Part shown: piece by piece, positions 1-8,134 of the stretch
Position numbering within the stretch: position 1 is the first letter of the stretch
How the letters are laid out: every line of letters begins with the position of its first letter
Origin: Mesorhizobium sp. WSM3859
GTDB taxonomy: Bacteria > Pseudomonadota > Alphaproteobacteria > Rhizobiales > Rhizobiaceae
Direction of reading: 5' to 3'
DNA: 64,000 nucleotides
Assembly (NCBI RefSeq): GCF_002295065.1
Contig: NZ_NSGG01000017.1
Coordinates: 55,905-119,904, forward strand
Translations under genes and position numbers: made by a program
The notes under the pieces: generated by a model
Told to the model about the DNA's origin: nothing
Databases searched by the model: none
The model's input: the letters and a program-made list of their open reading frames with translations, nothing else

Positions 1-399
1 GCCGAGGAGGTCGGCTTGAGCAAGACGCCGTGCTGGAAGCGCGTGAAGGCGCTGGAAGAGGCAGGCGTCATCCGTGGCTATTCGACCCGCATCGACCCGG
101 CCAGGATCGGCTTCGGCATCGAGGCCTTCATCCAGGTGTCGATCGACTTCGAGCTGTCGGACGCCTTCGAGGCGGCGGTGAAGACGCATCCGCTGATCCG
201 CCGCTGCTATGCCACCACGGGTGAAGCCGACTATCTGCTGCAGATCGTCACCGTCGACATGATGGCGCTCGACCGCATGCTGCGCGAGGAGCTCAGCCGC
301 CTGCCCGGTGTGCGCCGCACGGTGACCTCGATGGCGATGCGCGAAATCAAGGGCGACATCTCCTTTGCCGAGGCGGCGGCGCGTGCGCTGAAGGGGTGA
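1..399 (+). CDS. Lrp/AsnC-family transcriptional regulator (5' end cut by window edge)
   Basis: The frame is open from base 1, so the first DNA-binding helices lie outside the window. What remains begins at the recognition helix (VGLSKTPCWKRVKALEEAG), followed by the typical GVIRGY linker and a RAM/AsnC ligand-binding domain with the TGEADYLL core. Lrp/AsnC proteins are dimeric or octameric regulators of amino-acid metabolism that sense amino acids. The target cannot be inferred because the upstream neighbour is not visible. The stop at 397-399 is followed by about 120 bp of non-coding DNA. Confidence 0.9.
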   Translation, partial: AEEVGLSKTPCWKRVKALEEAGVIRGYSTRIDPARIGFGIEAFIQVSIDFELSDAFEAAVKTHPLIRRCYATTGEADYLLQIVTVDMMALDRMLREELSRLPGVRRTVTSMAMREIKGDISFAEAAARALKG

Positions 400-517
400 G
401 GCGAGCACACCGAATGGGCCGTTGGCGCCGGCCGTAAGGCGCGCCGGGCCCTGACTTTTTCTGGGATGGTCGAGAACGGGCGTCGAACTTGTCTATAGTC
501 GTGACGGGGGTACGGCG

Positions 518-1153
518 GTGGCAGGTTTCATCTCAATGAAGATCAGGGCGAAGGCTGCCCGGCGACGGCCGGCGCGAGGCTTACGGATTTTCGAATTCAC
601 CTCGAAGGCCGATTTCGCGCGCCTTTGCTTTCCGAGAAATATGCTGACGGCGGCGCTTCTGGCATCGACCATGCTGCTGCCGGCTGCCATTTCGAGCCGC
701 GCCGCGTCGGTCCTGCCAGAGCCGCGAGACGGGCTCCACCAGCCGGATGCGAAAGCCATGCTGCAGGACGCCAAGCGCGCGCTTCTGGCGCAAGCGGCAG
801 GCGGCAACGGTGGGAACGGTGGCAATGGCGGCAACGGTGGGAATGGCGGCAACGGTGGCAATGGAGGGAATGGCGGCAACGGCGGGAATGGCGGCAACGG
901 CGGAAATGGCGGCGGCGGCACCGGAAACGGTGGCGGCAATGGCGGTGGCACCGGAAACGGTGGCGGCAACGGCGGTAACGCCGGAAACGGCGGAAGCAAC
1001 GGCGGTAACGCCGGAAACGGCGGAAGCAACGGCGGTAACGGCAGTTCCGGCGGCAATGGCAGTTCCGGCGGCCATGGCGGCGACCATCACGACTCCGGCC
1101 ATTCGGATGGCGGGCTCCGTTCCTGCGGAGCCTCCTCACGAGTGTCTTGCTGA
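518..1153 (+). CDS. Glycine-rich secreted low-complexity protein (GGN repeats)
   Basis: About 211 residues if translated from the GTG at 518. An internal ATG at 641 begins a good signal peptide (MLTAALLASTMLLPAAISS) and may be the real start; neither has a strong Shine-Dalgarno sequence. After a 40-residue mature N-terminus the protein becomes a long run of GGN, GGGTGN and GGSN repeats (about 790-1090) and ends in an HGGDHHDSGHSDGG tail that could bind metal. The function is unknown; a cell-surface or matrix role is only a guess. Long opposite-strand frames here are by-products of the GGC repeats. Similar low-complexity exported proteins lie at 28854-29252 and 48284-48825. Confidence 0.6.
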   Translation: MAGFISMKIRAKAARRRPARGLRIFEFTSKADFARLCFPRNMLTAALLASTMLLPAAISSRAASVLPEPRDGLHQPDAKAMLQDAKRALLAQAAGGNGGNGGNGGNGGNGGNGGNGGNGGNGGNGGNGGNGGGGTGNGGGNGGGTGNGGGNGGNAGNGGSNGGNAGNGGSNGGNGSSGGNGSSGGHGGDHHDSGHSDGGLRSCGASSRVSC

Positions 1154-1250
1154 CGCCGCTTGACGTTGAAGCGCCGCGCGCCGGAGCGGCAGAAAGCAAC
1201 GCCCTTCAAGCCTGTTCCGGCCAGCCGCCTGCGCGGCGCGGTGAACCGTT

Positions 1251-2411
1251 CTACGGGCCGGTGCGGTAGGCGAAATCGTCGATAGCGGCCTGCCAGTAAT
1301 GCTGCGTGCGGATCTCGAGCCGCGTGATGCGCCTGTAGTCGGCCGCGAAGTAAACCAGACCGTTGGCCGACAGCGTCAGTCGATCCTCATAGGCGGGCTC
1401 GTCGTCCCGCCAGGCCTTGAGGATGAGCGTCTCGCCCTCAGCGTCGTCCCAGCCGGCGCCGAAATAGGCGCCGGTGAAATCGAACGGTTTTTCGCTGAAC
1501 ACCTGAGCGGGATGGCCTGAGCTGTTGTAGGCGATGAATTCGCCCGACATGGTGGTGTTGACGTAGCCCGGGCCGTCGGTGAAGCGCTGGTGCATGGCAA
1601 CGAGGTTGTACCAGTTGAGCCCGCCATAGCCCGACGGGACCTCGAACACGCCGGGCGACGTCAACAGGTCGTCGAAGCCGACGACATGCTCCTGGGGCAG
1701 CGGCGCCTCGGCCGGTCCGCTTTTGCCCGAGAACGCCGAGAGCACCACCGGCGCCGCGCGGACCACGACATGCCGCCGATCAGTCGCCCCACCCGCCGAA
1801 AAATCGACCAGCCATTCGCCGGGTGTCACTGGCGTGCTGAACCGCCCGTCCGGACCGACCTTGGCGGCGGCGCTGACGCCGTCCGGCCCTGTGAGCGAAA
1901 CGCGAGACCCGGCGGTGACCGCGCCGCTGATCGTCAGATCCGCCGCAAGCCCGACGGGGTGGGTCGTGGCCTTTGCGATCATGTCGCCCGGCGATCCGGT
2001 CGAAACGACATAGTCGCTTTCTTGCGAGGCGTTGCCGGTGGTGACCGAATAGCCTGGCGGCGGCACGACGTGGAACGCATAGTGCCCGGGGTCGACCACT
2101 TCGAAATCGCGATGCATGACCGACATGCGGAAATTGGCGAAGCCGCCGACATTGGTCAATCGCATGATGGTGCTGGCGTTCGGCCTGTCGAACTCGACCG
2201 CCACGCGCGACATCGGCCTGTCGCCCAAATCGTAGATGCCGTTCCTGTTGAGGTCGCGGAACACCAGCAGCGATGTGTTCATCTGGCCGCCTGCGAAGGA
2301 CTCCCATGTCCGCTTGGGATAATAGTCACTCGCATCGCCGGCGCGGGCCATGCCGCAGACCATGGCCAGGCCGGCGGCGATGACGACGGCGCCCAACGAA
2401 CCACGCTTCAC
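1251..2411 (-). CDS. Secreted protein with SdrD-B-like domain, HTTM-operon partner
   Basis: 386 residues from a GTG start at 2411, whose GTGA overlaps the TGA of the upstream HTTM gene and indicates translational coupling. The protein opens with a signal peptide (KRGSLGAVVIAAGLAMVCGMARA). It then has a beta-sandwich segment with the Ca-binding-like sequence FRDLNRNGIYDLGDRPMSR, as in SdrD-B/CNA-B carboxypeptidase-regulatory folds. Its C-terminal half (about residues 230-386, with GAYFGAGWDD) resembles a carbohydrate-binding-like or PEP-CTERM-type exported domain. It is predicted to be periplasmic or extracellular. I infer that it is the substrate or partner of the HTTM membrane protein. The longer open frame running upstream to 2912 is read-through within the HTTM gene. 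Confidence 0.75.
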   Translation of the reverse strand: MKRGSLGAVVIAAGLAMVCGMARAGDASDYYPKRTWESFAGGQMNTSLLVFRDLNRNGIYDLGDRPMSRVAVEFDRPNASTIMRLTNVGGFANFRMSVMHRDFEVVDPGHYAFHVVPPPGYSVTTGNASQESDYVVSTGSPGDMIAKATTHPVGLAADLTISGAVTAGSRVSLTGPDGVSAAAKVGPDGRFSTPVTPGEWLVDFSAGGATDRRHVVVRAAPVVLSAFSGKSGPAEAPLPQEHVVGFDDLLTSPGVFEVPSGYGGLNWYNLVAMHQRFTDGPGYVNTTMSGEFIAYNSSGHPAQVFSEKPFDFTGAYFGAGWDDAEGETLILKAWRDDEPAYEDRLTLSANGLVYFAADYRRITRLEIRTQHYWQAAIDDFAYRTGP

Positions 2412-3312
2412 GAAATTTCCCCTTTGGCAGTCGCTGCCGATCCGATCCCCTGGAGCGCGATGACCTTGTCGACGGCGTCCGCGTCGAAATAAGCGAGATA
2501 GAGCAACGCCATGGTGGCGCTGAATGTGTAGACCGGCAGCGTCACATAGATGATGGCGTGGAAGGCCAGGCCCGGCAGGACCAGATCGCGCCTTGTCGCG
2601 CGAAACGGCAGGCCGAAGGCAAGGCAATATTCGAGTGCGACCACACCGAAGGATACGAGAGTGGCGAGCCAGGCAAGGCCGGACGGATAGTCCGAACCGG
2701 CGTAAAACCAGAGGAATATCTGCTCGAGTCGCGCGCCGCTCAGAAAAGCGTGGTTCGACTTGTCGAAGGCGGCGAAGAAATAGAGCACCGAGAGCTGCAC
2801 CACGATCAGCCGCAGCCCCCACAGATTGCCGCGCTCGGCCGGCGGCGGAACACCCGTGCGCTCGGCCCGCGTCACCGCCAAATAGCGGTCCAGCGAATAG
2901 GAGCGGTCGCAAGGGGTGAGCGCGATCAGAAGCGCCGCGACCGCCAGCAGATAAGTGTATGGTGGTGGGTCCAAGGCTCGCGGCCGAGCTCGAAGCCGAA
3001 GTAATAGTACATCGCCAGCCCGACCGAGCCGGTCCAGACAGCGGCGAGGCGGCTGTGATAGCCGACGAAGAGCAGCGTCGTGGCGACGAAGAAATTGGCG
3101 GCGAGAAACAGGCCGGCCGGCGACTGGTCCATATAGAGCAGCAGCTCGCCCGCCCAGCGCGACCAGAACAGGACCGCCAGGCCGATGCGGATCAAGGCGG
3201 ACGAACGCGACGAGCCTTCCGTGCCGGCCGCCCAGCCGGCGAAGCGCGCCGCCATGGCCTGCGTTGGACGCCAGTCGGCGATGGCGTCAGTCGGCGCAGG
3301 CATTTTCGGCAT
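2408..3312 (-). pseudogene. HTTM-domain multi-pass membrane protein, split by a frameshift
   Basis: Two overlapping frames make one protein. The N-terminal part (3312 to about 2955) includes ALIRIGLAVLFWSRWAGELL and ends ...FELGREPWTHHHT. The C-terminal part (about 2960 to 2408) begins YLLAVAALLIALTPCDRSYS. Joined, they give the HTTM (horizontally transferred transmembrane, vitamin-K gamma-carboxylase-like) signature HHHTYLL...LTPCDRSYSLD, with about six hydrophobic segments. The span of 905 nt is one base short of a frame, so one base is missing near 2952-2958, inside CATACACTTAT. The gene overlaps the small upstream gene by 26 nt and the secreted-protein gene by 4 nt. Bacterial HTTM proteins have no firmly established reaction. 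The lesion may be real or an assembly error. Confidence 0.75.
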
Positions 3313-3727
3313 CGGTATGGATCGTCTGCCAGCCGCCGCGCGTGCCCAGCCGGGCGCGGACGCGGACGTCGGCGCCCTGCCCGGCGGCCGCGCAGAGCCG
3401 CTTGATGACGGAAGCCAGTTCCTCGCGGTTCTGGATCCACTTCAGCCTGCCGTTGCGAGGTGCGCCGAGCATCTCGAACCGGTCGAGCGGGACAAGCGCG
3501 CCGTCGGGCCGGCGGATTTCGAAGGACGCGTCGATGACGTCCAGCCCGATCGCGCTGAACATGGTCCAGGAACGCAGCCACGGCGATTGTACCCCGAAGA
3601 TCTGCTCCGCGGCCGGACCGGGGATCATGAAGCCCGCGATCGCCATGAAGGCGAACAACCGCAAGCGGCCGGCCGAGACGCGCCCGGCAGGCTTCGCACC
3701 GCTTCGTATTAAGACGACATCCGCCAC
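3287..3727 (-). CDS. Small single-pass membrane protein of the HTTM operon
   Basis: 146 residues from a GTG at 3727; this start is uncertain because no clear ribosome-binding site precedes it. It has a membrane segment near the N-terminus (RLRLFAFMAIAGFMIPG). A soluble domain follows with the sequence SPWLRSWTMFSAIGLDVIDASF, reminiscent of extra C-terminal regions of some HTTM proteins. It is the first gene of the minus-strand operon, overlaps the HTTM gene by 26 nt, and so probably works with it at the membrane. No enzymatic motif is visible. Confidence 0.6.
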   Translation of the reverse strand: MADVVLIRSGAKPAGRVSAGRLRLFAFMAIAGFMIPGPAAEQIFGVQSPWLRSWTMFSAIGLDVIDASFEIRRPDGALVPLDRFEMLGAPRNGRLKWIQNREELASVIKRLCAAAGQGADVRVRARLGTRGGWQTIHTDAENACAD

Positions 3728-4050
3728 CCGCGTACCCCGCCGCGAGTATAGACCGGCTCGACGCCTGGTCTTCGATCATCCCAGAAAAAGTCAGGGCTAT
3801 GCGTAAGTCAGAAAGGTCAACAAGCAGGCGACATGGACCGCCTTTATTGGGTCAAACGACCTTGGCCCGTCGCAGCGGCCCGCGGTCCGCGCAACGGGCC
3901 AAGTGGCCTGCCTTTTTGCCCGCCAGCTAAAGGCTGGCTCCTCCCATCCTCCGCTTCGAGGGGAGCGGAGAACTCCAACAATGACCGGGCTGTGCGAAGC
4001 TTGGCGATAACTTTTGTTAGTCCTAACTAAAATAAGCGACCAGCCGCTGG
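3728..4050. other. Intergenic stretch, no convincing gene
   Basis: About 320 bp upstream of the HTTM operon. A 65-codon plus-strand frame (3833-4030) lacks a ribosome-binding site and any recognisable composition, so it is not called. The interval presumably holds the operon promoter, but no clear -35/-10 pair was found. Confidence 0.5.
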
Positions 4051-4305
4051 CTAGCGACCAGGGTGGTATATTGCCGGCAACGTCTGGGAGACGCTGAGCG
4101 TAGCAGAATAGACACGCCTGCCGACTTCATCATGGACGGACACGGTCACCGTTTCATCCAGGTCGCTTGAAGCCATTTCGTCGACCGCGATGTCGTGCAG
4201 AGCCTTGAGCGCTTCTCGTCGCATCTCGCTCAAAGTGTCGAGATCGACCCAGGCATCACCCAGGCACTGCCCGTTTCGGACGACCTCGAACCTGTAATTC
4301 GACAT
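4051..4305 (-). CDS. DUF6894-like small protein
   Basis: 84 residues, MSNYRFEVVRNGQCLGDAW onward, with the family pattern of a short beta-strand start, an acidic loop (DLDTLSEMRREALKAL), and a central helix rich in Ala, Asp and Glu before a final strand pair (VTVSVHDEVGRRVYSATLSV). This is a small cytoplasmic protein common in rhizobia, with no assigned function. A paralogue lies at 22848-23087. It is a single gene with no operon partner. Confidence 0.7.
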   Translation of the reverse strand: MSNYRFEVVRNGQCLGDAWVDLDTLSEMRREALKALHDIAVDEMASSDLDETVTVSVHDEVGRRVYSATLSVSQTLPAIYHPGR

Positions 4306-4644
4306 GTGCCATTGTGAGACGAACGGATAGCAGCCGCATTAAAATTTGAGAGCCGGCCCACTGACAGGTTCGGCGATCGCCGATGGGGACTGATAACCCC
4401 TGCACTGAAGGTCGCCCGCCGATCTGCCAGCAGGCCTAACGTCATTTAAAAAAGATGCAGCAACGCTAAAATAAGCCTGTGCACTGTCAGAATTTGAGGT
4501 CGCGGAGCCCGCCCAGACAGCTCACTTTGATGATCGGCGAACTCCGATTCGCTGGGCCGGCGCCGGGACATCCACCCCAACAGGCAACGGGCGCCGGTCA
4601 CTTAATTGGCGAGGGTCTGCCATCATCGCGCCCCGCGAATGATC

Positions 4645-4749
4645 CTAAAGCGCGTCGCGATCGTTCGGATTCGCTCCATGCGCTTTAGGACTTTGATTTT
4701 GCGCGTCTTATCCCGGAACCGGTTGCCACTTTCGGGAGACATGCTTTAA
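4645..4749. repeat. Dispersed ~105-bp repeat (family D), copy 1
   Basis: Runs from CTAAAGCGCGTCGCGATC to GACATGCTTTAA and is nearly identical to 50992-51099. It contains the inverted pair AAAGCGC...GCGCTTT and a hairpin around CCGGAACCGG...TTTCGGGA. Its right end supplies the TAA stop codon of the adjacent minus-strand GFA gene, as the second copy does for a DUF1127 gene. A short partial copy (CTAAAGCACGTCGCG) is at about 11734-11749. Confidence 0.85.
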
Positions 4750-5129
4750 CCCTCCTGCTCCTGGGGAAGGCCGTCGGTTAGATTATAAAAATCGGATTTC
4801 GAGCCGACGAAAATATGCTTGCTGAGGCGCAGACCTGTCGGAGGGTCAAGGGTTCCGGCAGCGACGAAGGTTTCACTGCCTGGAGCCGCCCGCCAGAACA
4901 GGTTGCTGCCGCAGCGCGAGCAGAAGCCCCGTTCGGCTTTGTCTGACGAGCGGTACCAACGGAGAGTGGACGAGGACAACAGTCGAAGATCCACTGTACG
5001 ACAGGCCGCCATGGCCGCGAAGTTGCCGCTCGTGCGCGCGCATTGGGTGCAGTGACAAGCTATAGGCTGGGCAAGCTCACCCGCAATTTCATAGAGTACG
5101 CCCTCGCAGAGACAATGACCCGATGACAT
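4746..5129 (-). CDS. GFA-family (glutathione-dependent formaldehyde-activating-like) zinc protein
   Basis: 127 residues with the CENP-V/GFA cysteine pattern: GHCLCEG near the N-terminus, CHCTQCARTSG at about 24-34, and GFCSRCGSNLFW at about 68-79. These residues bind structural zinc in the family. Members are cytosolic; the name comes from a formaldehyde:glutathione adduct-forming enzyme, but most, like this one, have unproven activity. The stop codon lies inside repeat family D. The 5' end overlaps the zinc-knuckle frame upstream. A decayed second GFA gene lies at 53099-53552. Confidence 0.85.
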   Translation of the reverse strand: MSSGHCLCEGVLYEIAGELAQPIACHCTQCARTSGNFAAMAACRTVDLRLLSSSTLRWYRSSDKAERGFCSRCGSNLFWRAAPGSETFVAAGTLDPPTGLRLSKHIFVGSKSDFYNLTDGLPQEQEG

Positions 5130-5362
5130 GGAGAAACCCTAGGCGACCTAGCGCCGCTGTTGCCGGATGATTCTTCCCACGCCCAAAGCCCTAGCGCTGA
5201 TCCCTGAGTGCTGGCGAGCGGAGGCTTGGAGCCGGCCACCCGCGCCGCCTCTTCCTTCTCGGCGTCGGCCTTGCGCTTCGGGCACTCCTCGAAATCGTGG
5301 TCGCGGCCGCCGCAATAGGAGCAGCATTTGGCGGGGGTGTCGGGGTTGAGCATCGAGGCCAT
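5060..5362 (-). CDS. Small CCHC zinc-knuckle protein, hypothetical
   Basis: About 100 residues from ATG 5362 (ATG 5353 is an equally good start). Near the N-terminus is CSYCGGRDHDFEEC, an exact C-x2-C-x4-H-x4-C zinc knuckle, followed by a basic and acidic helix (CPKRKADAEKEEAARVAG). Zinc knuckles usually bind single-stranded nucleic acid and are uncommon in bacteria. The C-terminal third overlaps the GFA start by about 70 nt and looks less protein-like, so the gene may be shorter or frameshifted near 5150. Confidence 0.5.
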   Translation of the reverse strand: MASMLNPDTPAKCCSYCGGRDHDFEECPKRKADAEKEEAARVAGSKPPLASTQGSALGLWAWEESSGNSGARSPRVSPCHRVIVSARAYSMKLRVSLPSL

Positions 5363-5501
5363 TCCCAAGAATGCACGAAAAACTTTCCAGTTGCAGCAAT
5401 TGCGTGAAGACGCCTGCCGCCGGTCAGCCCGATGCCCTGATATGTTTCGGCGCGGAGCAGGAGCTCGCCGCTCGCGCGGCGGGCTCCCGACCGATCACCG
5501 C

Positions 5502-5855
5502 TCACGCATGCGCGTGAGGATGACGGAAGTCCCAGACGGCCCAGGCCGAAGCCACGACCACCAGCACGCCGAGGACGACATGCGTGGCCATGACATTCGT
5601 GTCAGCCGCAAAGCCCAGGAGCCAAGGCGACACGATCAGCCAGAGCCCGAGGACCGCGCTTACCCATTCTTCCCACTCGGCGAACACCGAAAGCGTCGCC
5701 AGCGCCAGCGCGCCGAGCAGAACGCCGACGATCCAGGCGTTCCACGCAGGCACCATCGCCGCGGTGAATCCGATGACCCAAGGTAAGATGAACAGGCAGA
5801 TCGCGAGGACCAGAGTGATCCAGTCCAGGCTCTTTCTTGCTTCCATCATTGCCAT
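5502..5855 (-). CDS. SPW-repeat membrane protein
   Basis: 117 residues from the ATG at 5855, chosen because GGAGG stands five bases before it (GGAGGTTGTCATG). Two tandem halves each contain the SPW pattern: DWITLVLAICLFILPWVIGF, then WVSAVLGLWLIVSPWLLGFA. This gives about four transmembrane helices, and the tail is His-rich (DFRHPHAHA). SPW proteins are small inner-membrane proteins of unknown function. No operon partner. Confidence 0.85.
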   Translation of the reverse strand: MAMMEARKSLDWITLVLAICLFILPWVIGFTAAMVPAWNAWIVGVLLGALALATLSVFAEWEEWVSAVLGLWLIVSPWLLGFAADTNVMATHVVLGVLVVVASAWAVWDFRHPHAHA

Positions 5856-6384
5856 GACAACCTCCATAGATGAAGCTTGGCCAAAGCAACTGTATCCGCG
5901 TGGACATTGCACGCTCGTTATTGATGTAATTACGCTTTTACCGCTCTGCAAGGAGGTGTGCGGAGGGGATCGGTTGCGCGCAACGCGGCGGCTCCCTACG
6001 TGCAAGGCATGGGAAAGCTCCTCGCGCTCTGCGCGCTGGCATTGAGATCACAAGCCCGTTTTGGGTGCTGGCGCTCGTTGAGATCGCAAGCTTGTTCTGG
6101 GAGTGCGGCGAGCCGGCTTCGATGGCCGGCAACCGCGGAAGCGGCGCCCCGCCGCCGATGCTGGACGAGCCTGGCGGCGTGCCGACACATGTCGCGCCGA
6201 GCGAGACCGGGACGAACCGGGCATATGTCCTCGATAAATCGGCGCCGGCGTTGAGATCGGTCAATTGGCACGCCCAGACCCGAGCCCTCAAACGCTGAAG
6301 TCGCTCTCCGTGTCGGCGCGGAGGCAGCGCATCGCCGGCGTTACGAAGAACGGCGATTGTACAAGCATGACGGGTGAACCAGGC
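5856..6384. other. Intergenic stretch with an imperfect tandem repeat
   Basis: About 530 bp with no convincing gene. Positions 6040-6110 contain two diverged copies of a ~40-bp unit (ATTGAGATCACAAGCCCGTT and GTTGAGATCGCAAGCTTGTT), and a third weak match begins at about 6251. Overlapping open frames on both strands have arginine-rich compositions typical of non-coding GC-rich DNA. An AAGGAGGTGTG at 5949 resembles a ribosome-binding site before a GTG, but the frame behind it is not protein-like. Confidence 0.4.
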
Positions 6385-6597
6385 CTAGTGAACCGGCCTC
6401 GATGCCAGCGCGGCTCTTATATAGTTGGCATCATCTATCCCGCTGATGAACAGCCGCATGATAAGCCGCGCCACGTCATCCTGTTCCGGCCCGGCCGCAA
6501 TGCCAAAGGCCTGACAATGGTTTGCGAATATCCTGGTCAGCATGTCGAGATCGTCGGAACTGAGATAGGTCGGGCACGCCACGGCGGTTCCCATCAT
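6385..6597 (-). CDS. Small conserved-type hypothetical protein
   Basis: 70 residues, starting MMGTAVACPTYLSSDDLDML. The start at 6597 forms an ATGA overlap with the stop of the gene at 6594-6809, which argues that both are real and translated together. The rest is a predicted helical protein (LTRIFANHCQAFGIAAG, then DDVARLIMRLFISGIDDANY), a pattern I recognise as recurring in short rhizobial proteins of unknown function. No motif indicates an activity. Confidence 0.6.
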   Translation of the reverse strand: MMGTAVACPTYLSSDDLDMLTRIFANHCQAFGIAAGPEQDDVARLIMRLFISGIDDANYIRAALASRPVH

Positions 6598-6809
6598 TCC
6601 ATAGCCGGCGCGGCCAGCACGTTGCCTTCCGCGCCGCGGCGGTAATAGCTGGTCCTGCCGCGATCCCATTTAACTTTGATCTGGGTGGCAGTGGTCTCAA
6701 CGACCGTACCGCCTTCGGGGCTGTCTTTACGGATAACCCGCTGGCCGAGCTGCAATGCGGTTGAAGCTGGCGCGTGCATATAGACGCGAGAAGAATCTTT
6801 GAAGGGCAT
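6594..6809 (-). CDS. Small hypothetical protein, SH3-like/KOW-like strand pattern
   Basis: 71 residues. After a short N-terminus it has alternating beta-strand sequence (LGQRVIRKDSPEGGTVVET, then TQIKVKWDRGRTSYYRRG), which suggests a small barrel such as those in KOW or Tudor-like proteins. This is inference from pattern only. It starts at ATG 6809 behind GGGGAGGCG and is coupled by ATGA to the downstream 70-residue gene. Confidence 0.6.
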   Translation of the reverse strand: MPFKDSSRVYMHAPASTALQLGQRVIRKDSPEGGTVVETTATQIKVKWDRGRTSYYRRGAEGNVLAAPAME

Positions 6810-6964
6810 ACGCGCCTCCCCTGTGTTCCGGGCGAAAGCGCGATGGTCACTCCCAAACGTCCGTATGCCTCTGCAAGGTGCGGACGGCCGAAATTAACCA
6901 TTGGTCGACTGGAATCGTTCCTGTCTTGAGAAAATAAAGCCCGTCACCGCCTGGACCCGGCGTC

Positions 6965-8044
6965 TCAAACACTGATGTCGCTGTCGGCATCGGTGCCGAG
7001 CTGCGGGACGATGATCGCCTCGAGCGGCGCGTCGAGCGCCCATTTCAAACTGCCGGGCGAGCGTTCGAGACTGGAAGAACCGCTCAGCGACTGCGGAGCC
7101 ACCCGCTGCAGCACCACAGTGCCGAAGCCCTTGCGTTCGCCGGCCCCGTTCTCCTTGCCGGTCTTTTGCGCGGCCCCAATTCCGGCCGCGCCGGATGTCT
7201 CCTGCCACAGAAGATGAAACCGCCGCCGCGCATTCGGTCCCGTCTCGACTTTCCAGGTGATTTCCACATGGCCGCCGTCGGCGGCAAGAGCGCCATATTT
7301 GGAGGAATTGGTGCCGAGCTCATGGAAGGCCATGCCGAGATTCTGGACCGCATTCGACTGCAGCGTCAACAGCGGGCCGGACAGCGAAATGCGCTCCTCG
7401 TGGCCGAAGGGCTTCAAATGCTCCTGGACAAGGTCGAACAGGCTGGCGCCGGCCCATTCCGAGGTGACCAGAAGGTCGTGCGAGCGCGACAGCGCCATGA
7501 TGCGCGCGCGGATCATCTGCTCGAACTCAGCAGGATCGGTCGAGCGCTTGCTGGTCTCCCTGACCATCGACAGGATCACCGCGAACTGGTTCTTCACGCG
7601 GTGGTTGACCTCGCGCATCAGGAGCCGGATGCGGCGCTCGCTTTCCTTGGCGGCGGTGATATCGCGGGCGATCTGCGAGGCGCCGACGATCTCGCCCGCG
7701 TTGTTCCTGATGGGAGAGACGGTGATCGATACGGCGATCAGCGAGCCGTCCTTGCGCTTGCGCGTCGTCTCGAGACTCCCCACGCCTTCACCCCGGCGGA
7801 TACGGCCAATGATCTCGGTTTCCTCGTTGTGCATGTGCTCGGGGATCAAGATCAGAATCGACTGGCCTATCACCTCCTCGGCGCTGTAGCCGAACATGCG
7901 CTCGGCCGCATGGTTCCAATCGGTGATGATGCTGTTGAGATCCTTGCCGATGATGGCGTCGTAAGACGAATCGACGATCGCCGCGAGGCGCGCGTCGGCA
8001 TTCGGGCCCTGTCGGATAGTCCCCCCGGATCTGTTCATGGACAT
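6965..8044 (-). CDS. PAS-domain HWE-type sensor histidine kinase
   Basis: 359 residues without transmembrane segments, so a cytoplasmic sensor. A PAS domain (about 16-130) ends with the PAC-like ARDITAAKESERR. The dimerisation helix carries the phospho-acceptor His148 in EVNHRVKNQFAV. The ATP-binding domain has HELGTNSSKYGALA (Asn246), the WE pair ITWKVE (about 263-268) and LLWQE (about 278-282), which define the HWE/HisKA_2 class. In alphaproteobacteria such kinases often feed the PhyR-NepR-EcfG general stress pathway, consistent with the stress genes downstream, but the partner is not encoded beside it. The C-terminal 60 residues contain an insertion rich in Gly and Lys. Confidence 0.92.
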   Translation of the reverse strand: MSMNRSGGTIRQGPNADARLAAIVDSSYDAIIGKDLNSIITDWNHAAERMFGYSAEEVIGQSILILIPEHMHNEETEIIGRIRRGEGVGSLETTRKRKDGSLIAVSITVSPIRNNAGEIVGASQIARDITAAKESERRIRLLMREVNHRVKNQFAVILSMVRETSKRSTDPAEFEQMIRARIMALSRSHDLLVTSEWAGASLFDLVQEHLKPFGHEERISLSGPLLTLQSNAVQNLGMAFHELGTNSSKYGALAADGGHVEITWKVETGPNARRRFHLLWQETSGAAGIGAAQKTGKENGAGERKGFGTVVLQRVAPQSLSGSSSLERSPGSLKWALDAPLEAIIVPQLGTDADSDISV

Positions 8045-8134
8045 TAGCTAGGGCCGGCCGGCGTCAAGGCAATTTGTCGAGGGGCGGCTATTTGTCGAGG
8101 ATAAGCAATTTGTTGAGGGCCGGATCGCATCGGA

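Noticed and set aside
493..1199. Long frames on both strands over the glycine-rich gene (Pro-, Arg- or Ala-rich products)
   Set aside because: They are mirror products of GGC/AAC codon repeats; only the plus-strand frame has a signal peptide.
2412..2912. Extension of the SdrD-B-like protein to 553 residues
   Set aside because: The upstream 167 codons are the HTTM gene read in another frame; a signal peptide and GTGA overlap mark the real start at 2411.
3833..4030. 65-codon plus-strand gene
   Set aside because: No ribosome-binding site and no recognisable protein features.
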